Positions 53,663-62,781 of a stretch of 64,000 bases of DNA are shown here, one piece after another. A program made the position numbers and the translations under genes. Each line of letters begins with the position of its first letter. Within the stretch, counting starts at the first letter, position 1. The DNA comes from Komagataeibacter nataicola (GTDB taxonomy: Bacteria; Pseudomonadota; Alphaproteobacteria; Acetobacterales; Acetobacteraceae): the NCBI RefSeq assembly GCF_003207795.1, contig NZ_NIRT01000006.1, forward strand, positions 1 through 64,000. The letters are read 5' to 3'. The notes below the pieces were generated by a model that worked only from the letters and a program-made list of their open reading frames with translations, ran no database searches and had not been told where the DNA came from.

Positions 53663-54106
53663 ATGAACGCGCCGCTCCACATCCATGCCTCCTGTGCCGC
53701 GCGCGGTGCGCAGGGCATCATGCTCATGGGGGCATCGGGGGCGGGCAAGTCGGATCTTCTGCTGCGCCTCATTGATGCGGGCTATGCCCTCGTGGCCGAT
53801 GATCAGGTCTGCCTGCAGGCGGGGTGGGCCAGCCCGCCTGCAGCCCTTGCGGGGTTGCTCGAGGTGCGCGGCATCGGCATCATCCGCATGGCATGGCGGC
53901 AACGCGTGCGGGTGGTAGCCCTTGCAAGGCTGGTGTCAGCGCCCGATTATGCTTCCCGCCTGCCTCCCGCACCTGAACCCGATGCGCTGACCGGCGTGCC
54001 CGCGTTCCGCCTCGACCCGGCCCAGCCCTCGGCCGTGGCGCGCGTGGGCCTGATCCTTGACTGCGTTGCCGGACGGAGCCAATTGCTGGATGAAAGACAG
54101 ATGTGA
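53663..54106 (+). CDS. hprK: HPr kinase/phosphorylase, short form
   Basis: 147 residues: only the catalytic domain, as in alphaproteobacteria. Walker A GASGAGKS (23-30), YALVADDQV with the catalytic Asp region, and LLEVRGIGIIRM, the HPrK/P signature. It phosphorylates a serine in HPr. HPr (Ser56) and the other PTS parts follow about 120 bases downstream after rapZ. Confidence 0.92.
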   Translation: MNAPLHIHASCAARGAQGIMLMGASGAGKSDLLLRLIDAGYALVADDQVCLQAGWASPPAALAGLLEVRGIGIIRMAWRQRVRVVALARLVSAPDYASRLPPAPEPDALTGVPAFRLDPAQPSAVARVGLILDCVAGRSQLLDERQM

Positions 54107-54228
54107 TGCGGCTGCCACTTTCCATGATTGCCCTTTCGGGGGAGAATGGGTTCAGGAAAAGGTTTCGATCCCGCCATGATACAGCGATCTGTCATCCGGC
54201 AAATGGCTGAGAGAAGTCAGGGTTTTGC

Positions 54229-55212
54229 GTGACTGACACCATGCATGAAGACACACCTCTCCCCCGTCGCATCCTGCTTGTGACCGGCCTGTCCGGGGCG
54301 GGCAAATCCTCGATTCTGCGTATTCTGGAGGATCTGGGGCACGAGGTGATCGACAATCCGCCGCTCGGCATGCTCGATGAGATCGTAGCCCGTGCCGAAC
54401 GCCCGGTGGCCATTGGCGTGGATTCGCGCACGCGTGGCTTCGATGCCTCCGCCGTGCTCGCAGCCCTTGCCCGGCTGCGCGTCAACCCCGCCCTCAATGC
54501 CGAACTGATCTACGCCACGGCCGAGGAAAGCGTGCTGCTCAGCCGCTATACAGCCACCCGCAGGCGCCACCCGCAGGCCGTGCATGGCACGGTCAAGGAA
54601 GGGATCGAGGCCGAGATCCGCCTCACCTCCCCCCTGCGTGAAGCTGCCGATATGGTAATCGATACCTCCGACCTGCCGCCATTCGAGCTGCGCCAGCTTG
54701 TCGAGGCCCGCTTTGGCGAGTGGTCGGCAGGCGGGCTTGACGGGCTGACCGTGGCGCTGATGTCGTTTGCCTTTCCCGCGGGCCTGCCGCGGGAGGCGGA
54801 TATGGTGTTCGATGCCCGCTTCCTCACCAACCCGTATTACGACCCCGCCCTGTCGCCCATGACCGGGCTCGATGCGGCCGTGGCGGATTACGTGGCCAAT
54901 GACCCTGATTATGCCGAATTCCTTGATCGTATGGCAGGGCTGCTCGAACTCGTGCTGCCGCGCTTCGTGCGTGAGGGCAAGAAATACGCCACCATCGCCA
55001 TTGGCTGTTCGGGCGGGCGGCACCGCTCGGTCACCCTTGTCGAGGCACTGGCGCGGCGGCTGGCGCAGCGTGCTGACAGTGCCCACCCCCAGGATGCATG
55101 GCCCGTCGTGATCATGCACCGTGAACTGGCCCGCCAGGGTCGCAGCAGCTGGCGCTGGGCCAACCGCCCGCGCGGGCTGGCCGAACCAACGGAGCAGGCG
55201 GACCCGCAATGA
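54229..55212 (+). CDS. rapZ: RNase adapter protein RapZ (YvcJ family)
   Basis: 327 residues from a GTG with AGGG 6 bases upstream; an ATG follows 4 codons later. Walker A GLSGAGKSS (20-28), IDNPPLGML, and the C-terminal signature IAIGCSGGRHRSVTLVEALA are diagnostic. RapZ controls cell-wall precursor synthesis via GlmZ RNA in enteric bacteria; elsewhere it is a nucleotide-binding protein of PTS loci. A Pro/Ala-rich C-terminal tail is specific to this lineage. The EIIA gene overlaps its stop by 4 bases. Confidence 0.95.
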   Translation: MTDTMHEDTPLPRRILLVTGLSGAGKSSILRILEDLGHEVIDNPPLGMLDEIVARAERPVAIGVDSRTRGFDASAVLAALARLRVNPALNAELIYATAEESVLLSRYTATRRRHPQAVHGTVKEGIEAEIRLTSPLREAADMVIDTSDLPPFELRQLVEARFGEWSAGGLDGLTVALMSFAFPAGLPREADMVFDARFLTNPYYDPALSPMTGLDAAVADYVANDPDYAEFLDRMAGLLELVLPRFVREGKKYATIAIGCSGGRHRSVTLVEALARRLAQRADSAHPQDAWPVVIMHRELARQGRSSWRWANRPRGLAEPTEQADPQ

Positions 55213-55670
55213 TCGGTCTTGTATTCGTGATGCATGGTGTTCTGGGCGAGACCCTGAAGGCGGAACTCGAACACGTGGTTGGCCCGCAGGCGCAGGCCAC
55301 GGTGTTCAATGTCACGGCGGCCTCGCTGCCGGGCACCTGCCGCGCACCGTTGCGCCAGGCCATCGATTCGGTCGATAGCGGGCAGGGCGTGATCCTGCTG
55401 ACCGACATGTTCGGCAGCACGCCGTCCAATGTCGCGATCTCGGTGCTGGAGAACAACCGCGTGGAGGTGCTGGCAGGCGTCAACATGCCCATGCTGGTCA
55501 AGCTGGCGCAGATGCGCGGCCAGGCGGCCCTGCAGGATTGCCTGCACGGCGCGGAAGAGGCGGGCAGGCGTTATATTTCGGTTGCCTCGCACCTGCCGGC
55601 TGCCTGCCTGTCAGGCGTGGGGGCCTGCGCGGGCGAGGCGGCGGACAGCGTCGTGGGCCATGGTGGCTGA
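55209..55670 (+). CDS. PTS EIIA component, mannose family
   Basis: 153 residues. The phosphorylated His is His9 in VFVMHGVLGETL. GVILLTDMFGSTPSNVAISVLE and VEVLAGVNMPMLVKLA are the ManX fold signatures. No EIIB, EIIC or EIID gene is present, so it is a regulatory EIIA rather than part of a permease. Overlaps rapZ by 4 and the HPr gene by 11 bases. Confidence 0.93.
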   Translation: MIGLVFVMHGVLGETLKAELEHVVGPQAQATVFNVTAASLPGTCRAPLRQAIDSVDSGQGVILLTDMFGSTPSNVAISVLENNRVEVLAGVNMPMLVKLAQMRGQAALQDCLHGAEEAGRRYISVASHLPAACLSGVGACAGEAADSVVGHGG

Positions 55671-55959
55671 ACCCGTGGCGCAGGCGGCGCCCCGGCGGGC
55701 GGATGTGGGCATTGTCAACCAGCGCGGGCTGCATGCGCGCGCGGCGGCCAGATTCGTCACGATGGCGGAAAAATTCGATGCAACCATCGACGTGACCCAT
55801 GCGGGCATGACGGTTTCGGGCCACTCCATCATGGGGCTCATGATGCTGGGGGCGGGGAAGGGCGAGACGATCAGCATCGCCGCCTCCGGCCCGCAGGCGG
55901 AACCGGCACTCGCGGCCCTCGTGCGGCTGGTCGGGGCCGGGTTTGATGAAGACGACTGA
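55660..55959 (+). CDS. PTS phosphocarrier protein HPr
   Basis: 99 residues from ATG 55660 (GTG 55663 or 55675 possible). Phosphorylated His25 in NQRGLHARAAARF, and Ser56 in VSGHSIMGLMMLGAGKG, the site for HPr kinase. A 14-residue N-terminal extension precedes the usual start. It receives phosphate from EI and passes it to the EIIA next door. EI begins 14 bases inside its 3' end. Confidence 0.95.
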   Translation: MVAEPVAQAAPRRADVGIVNQRGLHARAAARFVTMAEKFDATIDVTHAGMTVSGHSIMGLMMLGAGKGETISIAASGPQAEPALAALVRLVGAGFDEDD

Positions 55960-57784
55960 ACGCGCCACCACCCGTCGTCCGCGCCCCGGTGAGGCGCGGC
56001 TGGAAGGTCAGCCCGTTTCATCGGGCGTGGCCATCGGGTATGCCGCCATTGCGCATGATCCCGCCCTGCCGCCCATCGACACCACGCGGCGCGACTGCGA
56101 CCCTGCCCATGAACGCGCGCGCCTGTTTGAGGCCATAACCCGCTCTACTGCCCAGCTGCGTCGCCTGCATGACCGCCTGGCCCTGCTGCCTGAGGACGGG
56201 CAGGTGGAAATCGGCTCCCTGCTTGAGGTCTATCGCCGCATGCTCGGCCCCTCGCGCCTGCGGCGCGGCATCGAGGCCCTGCTCGGGCAGGGTATGCTGG
56301 CCGAGGCCGCCGTGCAGCACGAAACCGAGGCCCTGGCCGCCTTCATGCTCAGCCCCCCTGGCCGCCCTGCGCCCGAAGGCGAGGATGCGGTGGCGGCAAG
56401 GCGGCGGGCGGGAGAGTTCCGTGAGATCGGGCGCAGGCTGGTGCGTAACCTCAGCGGCACGCCGTACCGGTCGTTTTCCACCATTCCCGATGGTGCGATC
56501 CTTGTTGCCGAGCAGTTGCGCCCCGCCGATGCCGCCCTGATCGACCCCTCGCGTATCGCCGCCGTGGTGACTGAAGAGGGCGGCAGCACCGGGCATACCG
56601 CCATCTTGCTGCGCGCGCTTGGCATTCCCGCCGTGCTGGCCGTCCATGGCCTGCTGGCGCGCGTCGGGCGGCGCACGCGGCTGGTGGTTGATGGCACGAC
56701 CGGGCGTGTCATCATCCGGCCTTCCACCCGCACGGCGGCCGCGGCCCGGGTGGAGGTGGCGGCCTATGCGCGTGAACGCCAGGCGCTTGGCCGTCTGCGC
56801 CGCCTGCCTGCCCGCCTGTCGAGCGGAGAAGTGCTGACATTGCAGGCCAATCTCGAAATCCCGGCCGAACTGCCCATGATCGCGCAGTCAGGTGCTGCGG
56901 GCATCGGGCTGCTGCGCAGCGAGTTCCTGTTCATGAATGCCGAAACCCTGCCTGATGAAGCCCGGCAGGAAGCCCTCTACCGCCCTCTGGTCGAGGCCAT
57001 GGCGGGCGATCCGGTCACGATCCGCGTCGTGGACTGGGGAAGCGAGAAGAACAGCGATGCCCTGACACAGGCAGGCATTGGCACCGGCAGCGATGTCAAT
57101 CCGGCGTTGGGCCTGCGGGGCATAAGGCTGCTTTTGCGCCATCGCGCCCTGCTTGAAACGCAGTTCGCCGCCATCCTGCGCGCGGCCACCGCAGGCCCGG
57201 TGCGGGTGCTGCTGCCCATGGTGTCGAGCCCGGCGGAACTGCATGAAGCGCGTGAAATCTATGCCCGCGTGGGCCGCAGGCTGCGGCGCAAGGGGGTGGA
57301 CATACCCGACCCGCTGCCGCCGCTTGGCATCATGATCGAAACGCCTGCCGCCGCCCTCATGGCCGATGTGCTGGCGCAGGAGGCTGAATTCCTCGCCATC
57401 GGCACCAATGACCTGACCATGTACACCCTGGCGGCAGACCGGGCGGCGACGGATGTGGCGGGGCTGTATGACCCGCTGCACCCCGCCGTGCTGCGGCTTG
57501 TGCGGCTGGCGGCGGATGCCGGGCTGCGGCAGCGCAGGCCGGTCTCGCTGTGTGGCGAGATGGCCTCCGACCCGCTGGCCGTGCCGTTGCTGGTGGGGCT
57601 GGGGGTGCGGTCGTTTTCCATGCATGCTTCCGCCGTGCCGCGCGTCAAGCGCGCGGTGCGGGCGGCGGCGATGGATGACTGCCGCCGCATGGCCTGCCGC
57701 GCGCTTGAAGCCGCCGACGGACCGGAAGTCAGCGCCATGCTGATGGATTATGCCGCAACCCTGCATCACGCCGGGGATGGCTAG
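55946..57784 (+). CDS. ptsI: PTS enzyme I (phosphoenolpyruvate-protein phosphotransferase)
   Basis: 612 residues from ATG 55946. The phosphorylated residue is His217 in EEGGSTGHTAILLRALGIPAVL; the usual ...TSHxAI reads TGHTAI. PEP-binding segments GIGLLRSEFLFMN, RVVDWGSEKN and SLCGEMASDP (catalytic Cys) are intact, and FLAIGTNDLTMYTLAADR is the C-terminal signature. No GAF domain, so it is not PtsP. It phosphorylates HPr from PEP. pabB overlaps its end by 8 bases. Confidence 0.95.
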   Translation: MKTTERATTRRPRPGEARLEGQPVSSGVAIGYAAIAHDPALPPIDTTRRDCDPAHERARLFEAITRSTAQLRRLHDRLALLPEDGQVEIGSLLEVYRRMLGPSRLRRGIEALLGQGMLAEAAVQHETEALAAFMLSPPGRPAPEGEDAVAARRRAGEFREIGRRLVRNLSGTPYRSFSTIPDGAILVAEQLRPADAALIDPSRIAAVVTEEGGSTGHTAILLRALGIPAVLAVHGLLARVGRRTRLVVDGTTGRVIIRPSTRTAAAARVEVAAYARERQALGRLRRLPARLSSGEVLTLQANLEIPAELPMIAQSGAAGIGLLRSEFLFMNAETLPDEARQEALYRPLVEAMAGDPVTIRVVDWGSEKNSDALTQAGIGTGSDVNPALGLRGIRLLLRHRALLETQFAAILRAATAGPVRVLLPMVSSPAELHEAREIYARVGRRLRRKGVDIPDPLPPLGIMIETPAAALMADVLAQEAEFLAIGTNDLTMYTLAADRAATDVAGLYDPLHPAVLRLVRLAADAGLRQRRPVSLCGEMASDPLAVPLLVGLGVRSFSMHASAVPRVKRAVRAAAMDDCRRMACRALEAADGPEVSAMLMDYAATLHHAGDG

Positions 57785-59153
57785 CTCCGCGCCCTGCCTG
57801 CCCTTGGCCTGGCGGGATGTGGATGACGTGCTGGCCGCGTGGGGCGACCAACCGGGGTTTGTCTGTCTTGACAGCGGCGGTCCGGTCGGCCCGCGTGCGC
57901 GCTGGACCATCATCTGCCGCGACCCTGCACATTGGATCGAGCAGCGTGATGGCATGTGCTGGCTGGATGGCACGCAGGTGGCGCATGACCTGCCCGGCCT
58001 GCTGCGCCAGTGCGTGCCAGGTGGGTGCTGCCCGCCCGAGGTGCCGTTTGCCGGAGGCGCGATCGGCTTTATCGGCTATGGCGCGGGTCAGCGTATGGAA
58101 GGCATCGGCACGCGCCATGGGGCAGGAGATGATGGCCCCGAGGCCGCTTTCGGCCTGTATGACCATGCCTTCGTGCTCGATCGCAAGACAGGTCGCGCCT
58201 GGCTGGCGGGAACAGACCTTGATGCTCCGCATATGATGGCACTGGCAGCGCAGTGGGCGGCGATGGCTCCGGCGGCAAAACCCCCGCCCCTGCCCGCGTT
58301 GCGTTTCCGGCCCGATCAGGACGGGGCGGCGTATCGCGCCGCCGTGGCGCAGACCGTGGCCCGGATTGCGGCGGGCGAAGTATTTCAGGTCAACATCACC
58401 GGGCGCATGCGGGCCACCCGTCCGCCCGGGCTTTCGGCGGTTGATGTGTACCGCACGCTGCGCGCCACATCGCCCGCGCCATTCGGGGCCTTTATGGTGG
58501 GTGAGGGCGGGTTTGCGCTGCTCGGCGCCTCGCCCGAGCGTTTTTTACGCCTTGATGGCGCAGGCCGGGTCAGCACCCGGCCCATAAAGGGCACCGCCCC
58601 GCGCGGCGGCACGGCGCAGGACGACGCCCGGCTGGCCCATGCCCTGCGCCATGATGCGAAGGAGCGGGCCGAGAACCTGATGATCGTTGACCTCATGCGC
58701 AACGATATCGGGCGCGTGGCACAGATGGGCAGCATTGCCGTGCCAGAACTTTTTGCGGTCGAGCAATTCGCGCATGTGCATCATCTGGTCTCCGAAATAA
58801 CGGGGCGGCTGGCACCGGAGCACGATGCCTGTGACCTGCTGGCAGCCACCCTGCCACCCGGCTCGGTCACCGGCGCGCCCAAGCACCGCGCCATGCAGGT
58901 GATCGATGCGCTCGAGGCCTCGCCCCGTGGGGCCTATTGCGGCGCCGTGGTCAGGATTGGCAGCGATGGCACCATGGATAGCGCCGTCATCATCCGCACG
59001 CTGGTCCTCACGCGTGACCACGTTACAGCAGCGGCAGGGGGCGGCATTACCGTGGAGTCCGACCCGGAGCGTGAATACCGCGAGATGCAGCTTAAAATCG
59101 CGGCTCTGCTGGCCCTGTTCGGGCCGCAGGTGGATGAAGGAAACATGCCATGA
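57777..59153 (+). CDS. pabB: Aminodeoxychorismate synthase component I
   Basis: It makes 4-amino-4-deoxychorismate for folate synthesis. 458 residues from ATG 57777. The C-terminal chorismate-binding domain is typical: IAAGEVFQVNITGRM, GASPERFLRL, RPIKGTAPRGG, AENLMIVDLMRNDIGRVAQMGS, LPPGSVTGAPKHRAMQVID and GITVESDPEREYREMQLK. The PabA amidotransferase is not in the window. The start is buried in the end of ptsI and pabC overlaps its stop by 4 bases. Confidence 0.94.
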   Translation: MASSAPCLPLAWRDVDDVLAAWGDQPGFVCLDSGGPVGPRARWTIICRDPAHWIEQRDGMCWLDGTQVAHDLPGLLRQCVPGGCCPPEVPFAGGAIGFIGYGAGQRMEGIGTRHGAGDDGPEAAFGLYDHAFVLDRKTGRAWLAGTDLDAPHMMALAAQWAAMAPAAKPPPLPALRFRPDQDGAAYRAAVAQTVARIAAGEVFQVNITGRMRATRPPGLSAVDVYRTLRATSPAPFGAFMVGEGGFALLGASPERFLRLDGAGRVSTRPIKGTAPRGGTAQDDARLAHALRHDAKERAENLMIVDLMRNDIGRVAQMGSIAVPELFAVEQFAHVHHLVSEITGRLAPEHDACDLLAATLPPGSVTGAPKHRAMQVIDALEASPRGAYCGAVVRIGSDGTMDSAVIIRTLVLTRDHVTAAAGGGITVESDPEREYREMQLKIAALLALFGPQVDEGNMP

Positions 59154-59959
59154 CCCCTACAGGCCTGCCCGTATGGCTCAATGGCCAGGTTCTCAGTCCG
59201 GCCGAGGCCCGCATCGACCCGGCGGATAGGGGGCTGCTGCTGGGTGATGGCCTGTTCGAGACCATGCGCGTGGCCGATGGTGCGGTCCGGCATTTCACGC
59301 TTCATATGGAGCGGCTGGCCCACGGCGCTGGCGTGCTCATGCTCCCCCCACCCGATACGGACAGGATCGCGCAGGCGGTGCATGACCTGCTGGCCGCCTC
59401 CGGGCTGCAGAGCGGTTCGCTGCGGCTTACGCTCACCCGTGGTCCCGGCCCGCGCGGGCTGCTGCCCCCGCCTCGGGTCCAGCCCACCCTGCTGCTTGCT
59501 GCTGCCGCCAGCCTGCCGCCCGCAACCCCCGTGCGGCTGGTCACTGCCACCCACCGGCGCGATGAGGAGAGCGTGCTCTCGCGCATCAAGAGTCTGAACT
59601 ACCTGCCCTCCATCCTCGCGCGGATGGAGGCTGCGAGCCTGGGTGCGGATGATGCGCTGCTGCTCAACCGGGCGGGGCATGTGGCCGAGACGAGTGCCAG
59701 CACGCTCGTGGCGGTTATTGGCGGGGAGCTGCTTACCCCCCCTGTGAGCGATGGCGCCTTGCCCGGCATTGCCCGTGGCGTGCTGCTGGCGGCGGGGCTG
59801 CTGCGCGAAGGTCGCCTTACCCCCGCCATGCTGCGCGGAGCCGACGCGGTTTTTGCCCTCAACAGCCTGTGCGCGCGTGAAGTGGTGGCGATTGACGGCC
59901 ATGAACTGCCACGCCAGCCTGCCTGTCTGGCGCGGCTGGTGACGTATCTCGATGGCTGA
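59150..59959 (+). CDS. pabC: Aminodeoxychorismate lyase / class IV aminotransferase
   Basis: It releases pyruvate to give p-aminobenzoate. 269 residues. The PLP lysine lies in SRIKSLNYLPSILARMEA, with LLLGDGLFETMRV near the N-terminus and ETSASTLVAV, GALPGIARGVLL as further fold type IV motifs. Branched-chain aminotransferase activity cannot be excluded, but coupling to pabB supports the lyase. Repeat copy 11 follows the stop. Confidence 0.88.
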   Translation: MTPTGLPVWLNGQVLSPAEARIDPADRGLLLGDGLFETMRVADGAVRHFTLHMERLAHGAGVLMLPPPDTDRIAQAVHDLLAASGLQSGSLRLTLTRGPGPRGLLPPPRVQPTLLLAAAASLPPATPVRLVTATHRRDEESVLSRIKSLNYLPSILARMEAASLGADDALLLNRAGHVAETSASTLVAVIGGELLTPPVSDGALPGIARGVLLAAGLLREGRLTPAMLRGADAVFALNSLCAREVVAIDGHELPRQPACLARLVTYLDG

Positions 59960-59988
59960 TTTTTCACCTGCTTTTCATAAAAAATGAC

Positions 59989-60070
59989 AAAAGTTTCCGG
60001 GTGCCGCCGTGTTGAAAAAAAGGCGGCATTTTTCACGAAGCTTTTTGAAAAAAGCTTCACCAAAAACTTT
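59989..60070 (+). repeat. Three-stem intergenic repeat, copy 11
   Basis: Full plus-oriented copy after pabC: AAAAGTTTCCGGGTG, hairpin A (GCCGCC..GGCGGC), hairpin B (GAAGCTTTTTGAAAAAAGCTTC region), CACCAAAAACTTT. It lies 29 bases after the stop and 140 before purH. Confidence 0.92.
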
Positions 60071-60149
60071 CTGATGTTTCACAGGCAGGCTTTTCAAACC
60101 GCGCCGGGGGAGCCAGCCATGGCATTTCGCTTATTGCCCATTCTGGCGC

Positions 60150-60167
60150 GGTTGGACTAATCCAACC
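60150..60167 (+). promoter_or_regulatory. Stem-loop / dyad in the purH leader
   Basis: GGTTGGA-CTAA-TCCAACC, a perfect 7-bp dyad, 42 bases before the purH ATG. It could be an operator or an mRNA hairpin. Not the PurR consensus; no riboswitch fold recognised. Confidence 0.35.
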
Positions 60168-60209
60168 CGCATTGGCTCATTTCCAGCTTGCGTGAAAGGT
60201 CACTTGCAG

Positions 60210-61790
60210 ATGACCCCCCCCACCACCGTGCCGGTCCGGCGTGCCCTGATTTCCGTGTCTGACAAGAAGGGGCTGCTTGATCTGGCCCGCGCGCTTGTTG
60301 CCCACGGGGCCGAGATCCTTTCCACCGGCGGCTCCGCCCGCACCCTGCGCGAGGCCGGCATCGCCGTGCGCGACGTGTCCGAGCATACCGGCTTCCCGGA
60401 AATTCTTGATGGCCGCGTCAAGACGCTGGTGCCGCAGGTACATGGGGGCATTCTGGGCCGGCGCGACCTGCCCGCCCATGTGCGGCAGATGGAAGAGCAC
60501 AAGATCGCCCCGATCGACCTCGTGGCCGTCAACCTCTACCCGTTCGAGGCCACCGTGGCCTCTGGCGCGGGACCGGAGGACTGCATCGAAAACATCGATA
60601 TCGGCGGCCCCGCCCTGATCCGCGCCGCCGCCAAAAACCACGCTCACGTGGCCATCGTGACCGACCCCGCCCAGTATGGCGAGGTGATTACCGCACTGGA
60701 AAATGGCGGCACCACGCTGGCGCAGCGCACGAAGCTGGCAGGCGCCGCCTATGCCCGCACCGCAGCCTATGACGCCGCGATTGCCGCATGGTTTGCTGGC
60801 CAGGAAGGCGAGGTGCTGCCCCCGCGCATGATCCTTGCGGGCGAAAAGCGCGAAAGCCTGCGCTATGGCGAGAACCCGCACCAGAAGGCGGCCTTCTACA
60901 CCGATGGCTCGACCCGCCCCGGTGTTGCCACGGCAAAGCAGATTCAGGGCAAGGCGCTGTCCTACAACAACATCAACGACACCGATGCGGCGTTCGAGGC
61001 GGTGGCGGAATTCGATGCGCCCGCCGTGGTCATCGTCAAGCACGCCAACCCCTGTGGGGTGGCGGTCGCCCCCACACAGGCTGAAGCCTGGGACCGCGCC
61101 CTGCGCTGCGACCCGGTCTCGGCCTTTGGCGGCATCGTGGCGCTGAACCGCACGCTCGAGGCTGAGGCGGCGGCGCGTATCGCCGGCATCTTCACCGAGG
61201 TGATCGTGGCACCTGACGCGACGGCCGAAGCGCGCGAGATCCTGTCACGCAAGAAAAACCTGCGCCTGCTGCTGACCGGAGCATTGCCCGACCCCGCGGC
61301 TGGCGGCGTGGTGGTGCGCTCGGTGGCCGGTGGCTTCCTGGCCCAGACGCGTGATAGCGGCCGCATCACCCCCGAGGCGCTGAAAGTCGTGACGAAACGT
61401 GCCCCGACTCCAGCCGAGATGGCGGATCTCATCTTCGCCTTCCGTGTGGCCAAGCACGTCAAGTCGAACGCGATCGTCTATGTAAAGGACCAGAGCACGG
61501 TCGGCATTGGCGCGGGCCAGATGAGCCGGGTTGATTCCGCGCGCATCGCCGCCACCAAGAGTGCCGATGCGGCGAAGGAAGCAGGCATCGACCACCCGCT
61601 GACCCAGGGCAGCGTTGTGGCGTCCGATGCGTTCTTCCCGTTTGCCGACGGGCTTGAGGCCGCGATTGCGGCAGGGGCCACCGCCGTGATCCAGCCCGGC
61701 GGCTCGATCCGTGATGACGAGGTGATCGCCGCCGCCGACAGGGCGGGCATCGCCATGGTCTTCACAGGTATGCGCCATTTCCGGCACTGA
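60210..61790 (+). CDS. purH: Bifunctional AICAR transformylase / IMP cyclohydrolase
   Basis: The last two steps of IMP synthesis. 526 residues from ATG 60210 (AAGG about 11 bases upstream; a GTG at 60192 is in frame). The N-terminal cyclohydrolase has [25 protein letters not shown] and [16 protein letters not shown]; the transformylase has [36 protein letters not shown] and [28 protein letters not shown]. Complete and typical. Confidence 0.97.
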   Translation: MTPPTTVPVRRALISVSDKKGLLDLARALVAHGAEILSTGGSARTLREAGIAVRDVSEHTGFPEILDGRVKTLVPQVHGGILGRRDLPAHVRQMEEHKIAPIDLVAVNLYPFEATVASGAGPEDCIENIDIGGPALIRAAAKNHAHVAIVTDPAQYGEVITALENGGTTLAQRTKLAGAAYARTAAYDAAIAAWFAGQEGEVLPPRMILAGEKRESLRYGENPHQKAAFYTDGSTRPGVATAKQIQGKALSYNNINDTDAAFEAVAEFDAPAVVIVKHANPCGVAVAPTQAEAWDRALRCDPVSAFGGIVALNRTLEAEAAARIAGIFTEVIVAPDATAEAREILSRKKNLRLLLTGALPDPAAGGVVVRSVAGGFLAQTRDSGRITPEALKVVTKRAPTPAEMADLIFAFRVAKHVKSNAIVYVKDQSTVGIGAGQMSRVDSARIAATKSADAAKEAGIDHPLTQGSVVASDAFFPFADGLEAAIAAGATAVIQPGGSIRDDEVIAAADRAGIAMVFTGMRHFRH

Positions 61791-61886
61791 TCCGTCGTCA
61801 AGCCCCCTTGCCTGCGGGGCGGGGATGGAATGAGATGGCACGCCCGGCAGCGTGCCGGTCAAGACAGACGAAAGACGGGTACCCGC

Positions 61887-62657
61887 ATGGACATTCATCG
61901 ACGTTCCTCCTGCCGCCTGCTCGCGGGCGTGCTTGTTGCTGGCAGCCTGGCGGCGGGTAGCGCCCATGCGGCTGGCAAGACGGGCGCGCAGCCCACGGCC
62001 ACGGCCCCTGCGGCAACGCAGGTCGCCCCCGTGTTTGACCTCGCTCCGCTGCCTGTCACGAGCGGGCAGCTCGTGCAGTACATCCTCAGCCCGGCAGGGC
62101 AGATCGCGGGGCTGCTGCTGGCTGATGGCACGCAGGTTTTCTGCCCGCAGGATCTTGGCGAGAACCTGCCCGCCATCGTCCGGCCGGGCGAGCAGGTTTC
62201 TGTCAACGGGCTCAAGGGCATTGGCCGCCCCATCGTGCGCGCCTATGCCATAACCGGCCCGCGCGGGCAGCGTATTGCCGATGTGCGCCCCGCAAATGCG
62301 CCCGCACCCTATGATTCGCCCTCCATCGGCCCCGACGTGCCGGTGGATGGCACCGTGCTCGCCCCGCTCTATGACATGCAGGGCAGGGTGCAGGGCGCCA
62401 TCATGCGCGATCATAGCGTCGTGTATGTGGGCGAGACCAACGCCACCCGGCTTGCTGCCTGGCTCAAACCGGGTGCCAGCCTGCACGCCATTGGCATTGG
62501 CGTGAGCGGGGAGCGCGGCACCGCCATCAACGCGCGTGAGATCGGGCCGGACGTGAACCAGGCCATTCACATCGAGCCCGCCGATGCGCCGCCGCCGGGG
62601 GCTTTTCCCGGCAGCGCGGGTTATGACGTGATTCCAGGCAGTGCCACGGCGCAATAA
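61887..62657 (+). CDS. Secreted protein of unknown function with duplicated module
   Basis: 256 residues from ATG 61887. Signal peptide about 1-29 (LLAGVLVAGSLAAGSAHA). Then two similar modules of about 70 residues: GQLVQYILSPAGQIAGLLLADGT... with ...VRPGEQVSVNGLKG, and GTVLAPLYDMQGRVQGAIMRDHS... with ...LKPGASLHAIGIGVSG, suggesting an OB-like internal duplication. The C-terminus is Pro-rich. Probably periplasmic. Not recognised as a named family. Ribosome site weak. A terminator follows. Confidence 0.75.
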   Translation: MDIHRRSSCRLLAGVLVAGSLAAGSAHAAGKTGAQPTATAPAATQVAPVFDLAPLPVTSGQLVQYILSPAGQIAGLLLADGTQVFCPQDLGENLPAIVRPGEQVSVNGLKGIGRPIVRAYAITGPRGQRIADVRPANAPAPYDSPSIGPDVPVDGTVLAPLYDMQGRVQGAIMRDHSVVYVGETNATRLAAWLKPGASLHAIGIGVSGERGTAINAREIGPDVNQAIHIEPADAPPPGAFPGSAGYDVIPGSATAQ

Positions 62658-62692
62658 GGGTGCGGCAAACGCACAGCCGATAAAAAAGATGC

Positions 62693-62721
62693 GGGGGGAA
62701 ACGCTTTGTTTGCCCCCCTTT
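62693..62721 (+). terminator. Terminator after the secreted-protein gene
   Basis: GGGGGGAAAC pairs with GTTT(g)CCCCCC across a 5-base loop, followed by TTT. It ends transcription just before the ATP synthase promoter. Confidence 0.75.
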
Positions 62722-62723
62722 GC

Positions 62724-62752
62724 TTGACAGGTTATTGCAGCCCCGTTAGCTA
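62724..62752 (+). promoter_or_regulatory. Promoter of the F0 ATP synthase operon
   Basis: An exact TTGACA, 17 bases, then TAGCTA. It lies directly after the preceding terminator and about 30 bases before the atpI start, so the leader would be short. Confidence 0.55.
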
Positions 62753-62781
62753 CCGCCTGCACCCTCAAGGAGGTGCGAGAA

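Noticed and set aside
54107-54228. TPP riboswitch before rapZ, suggested by a CTGAGA-like string
   Set aside because: Only that hexamer matches; the other conserved TPP core segments are absent.
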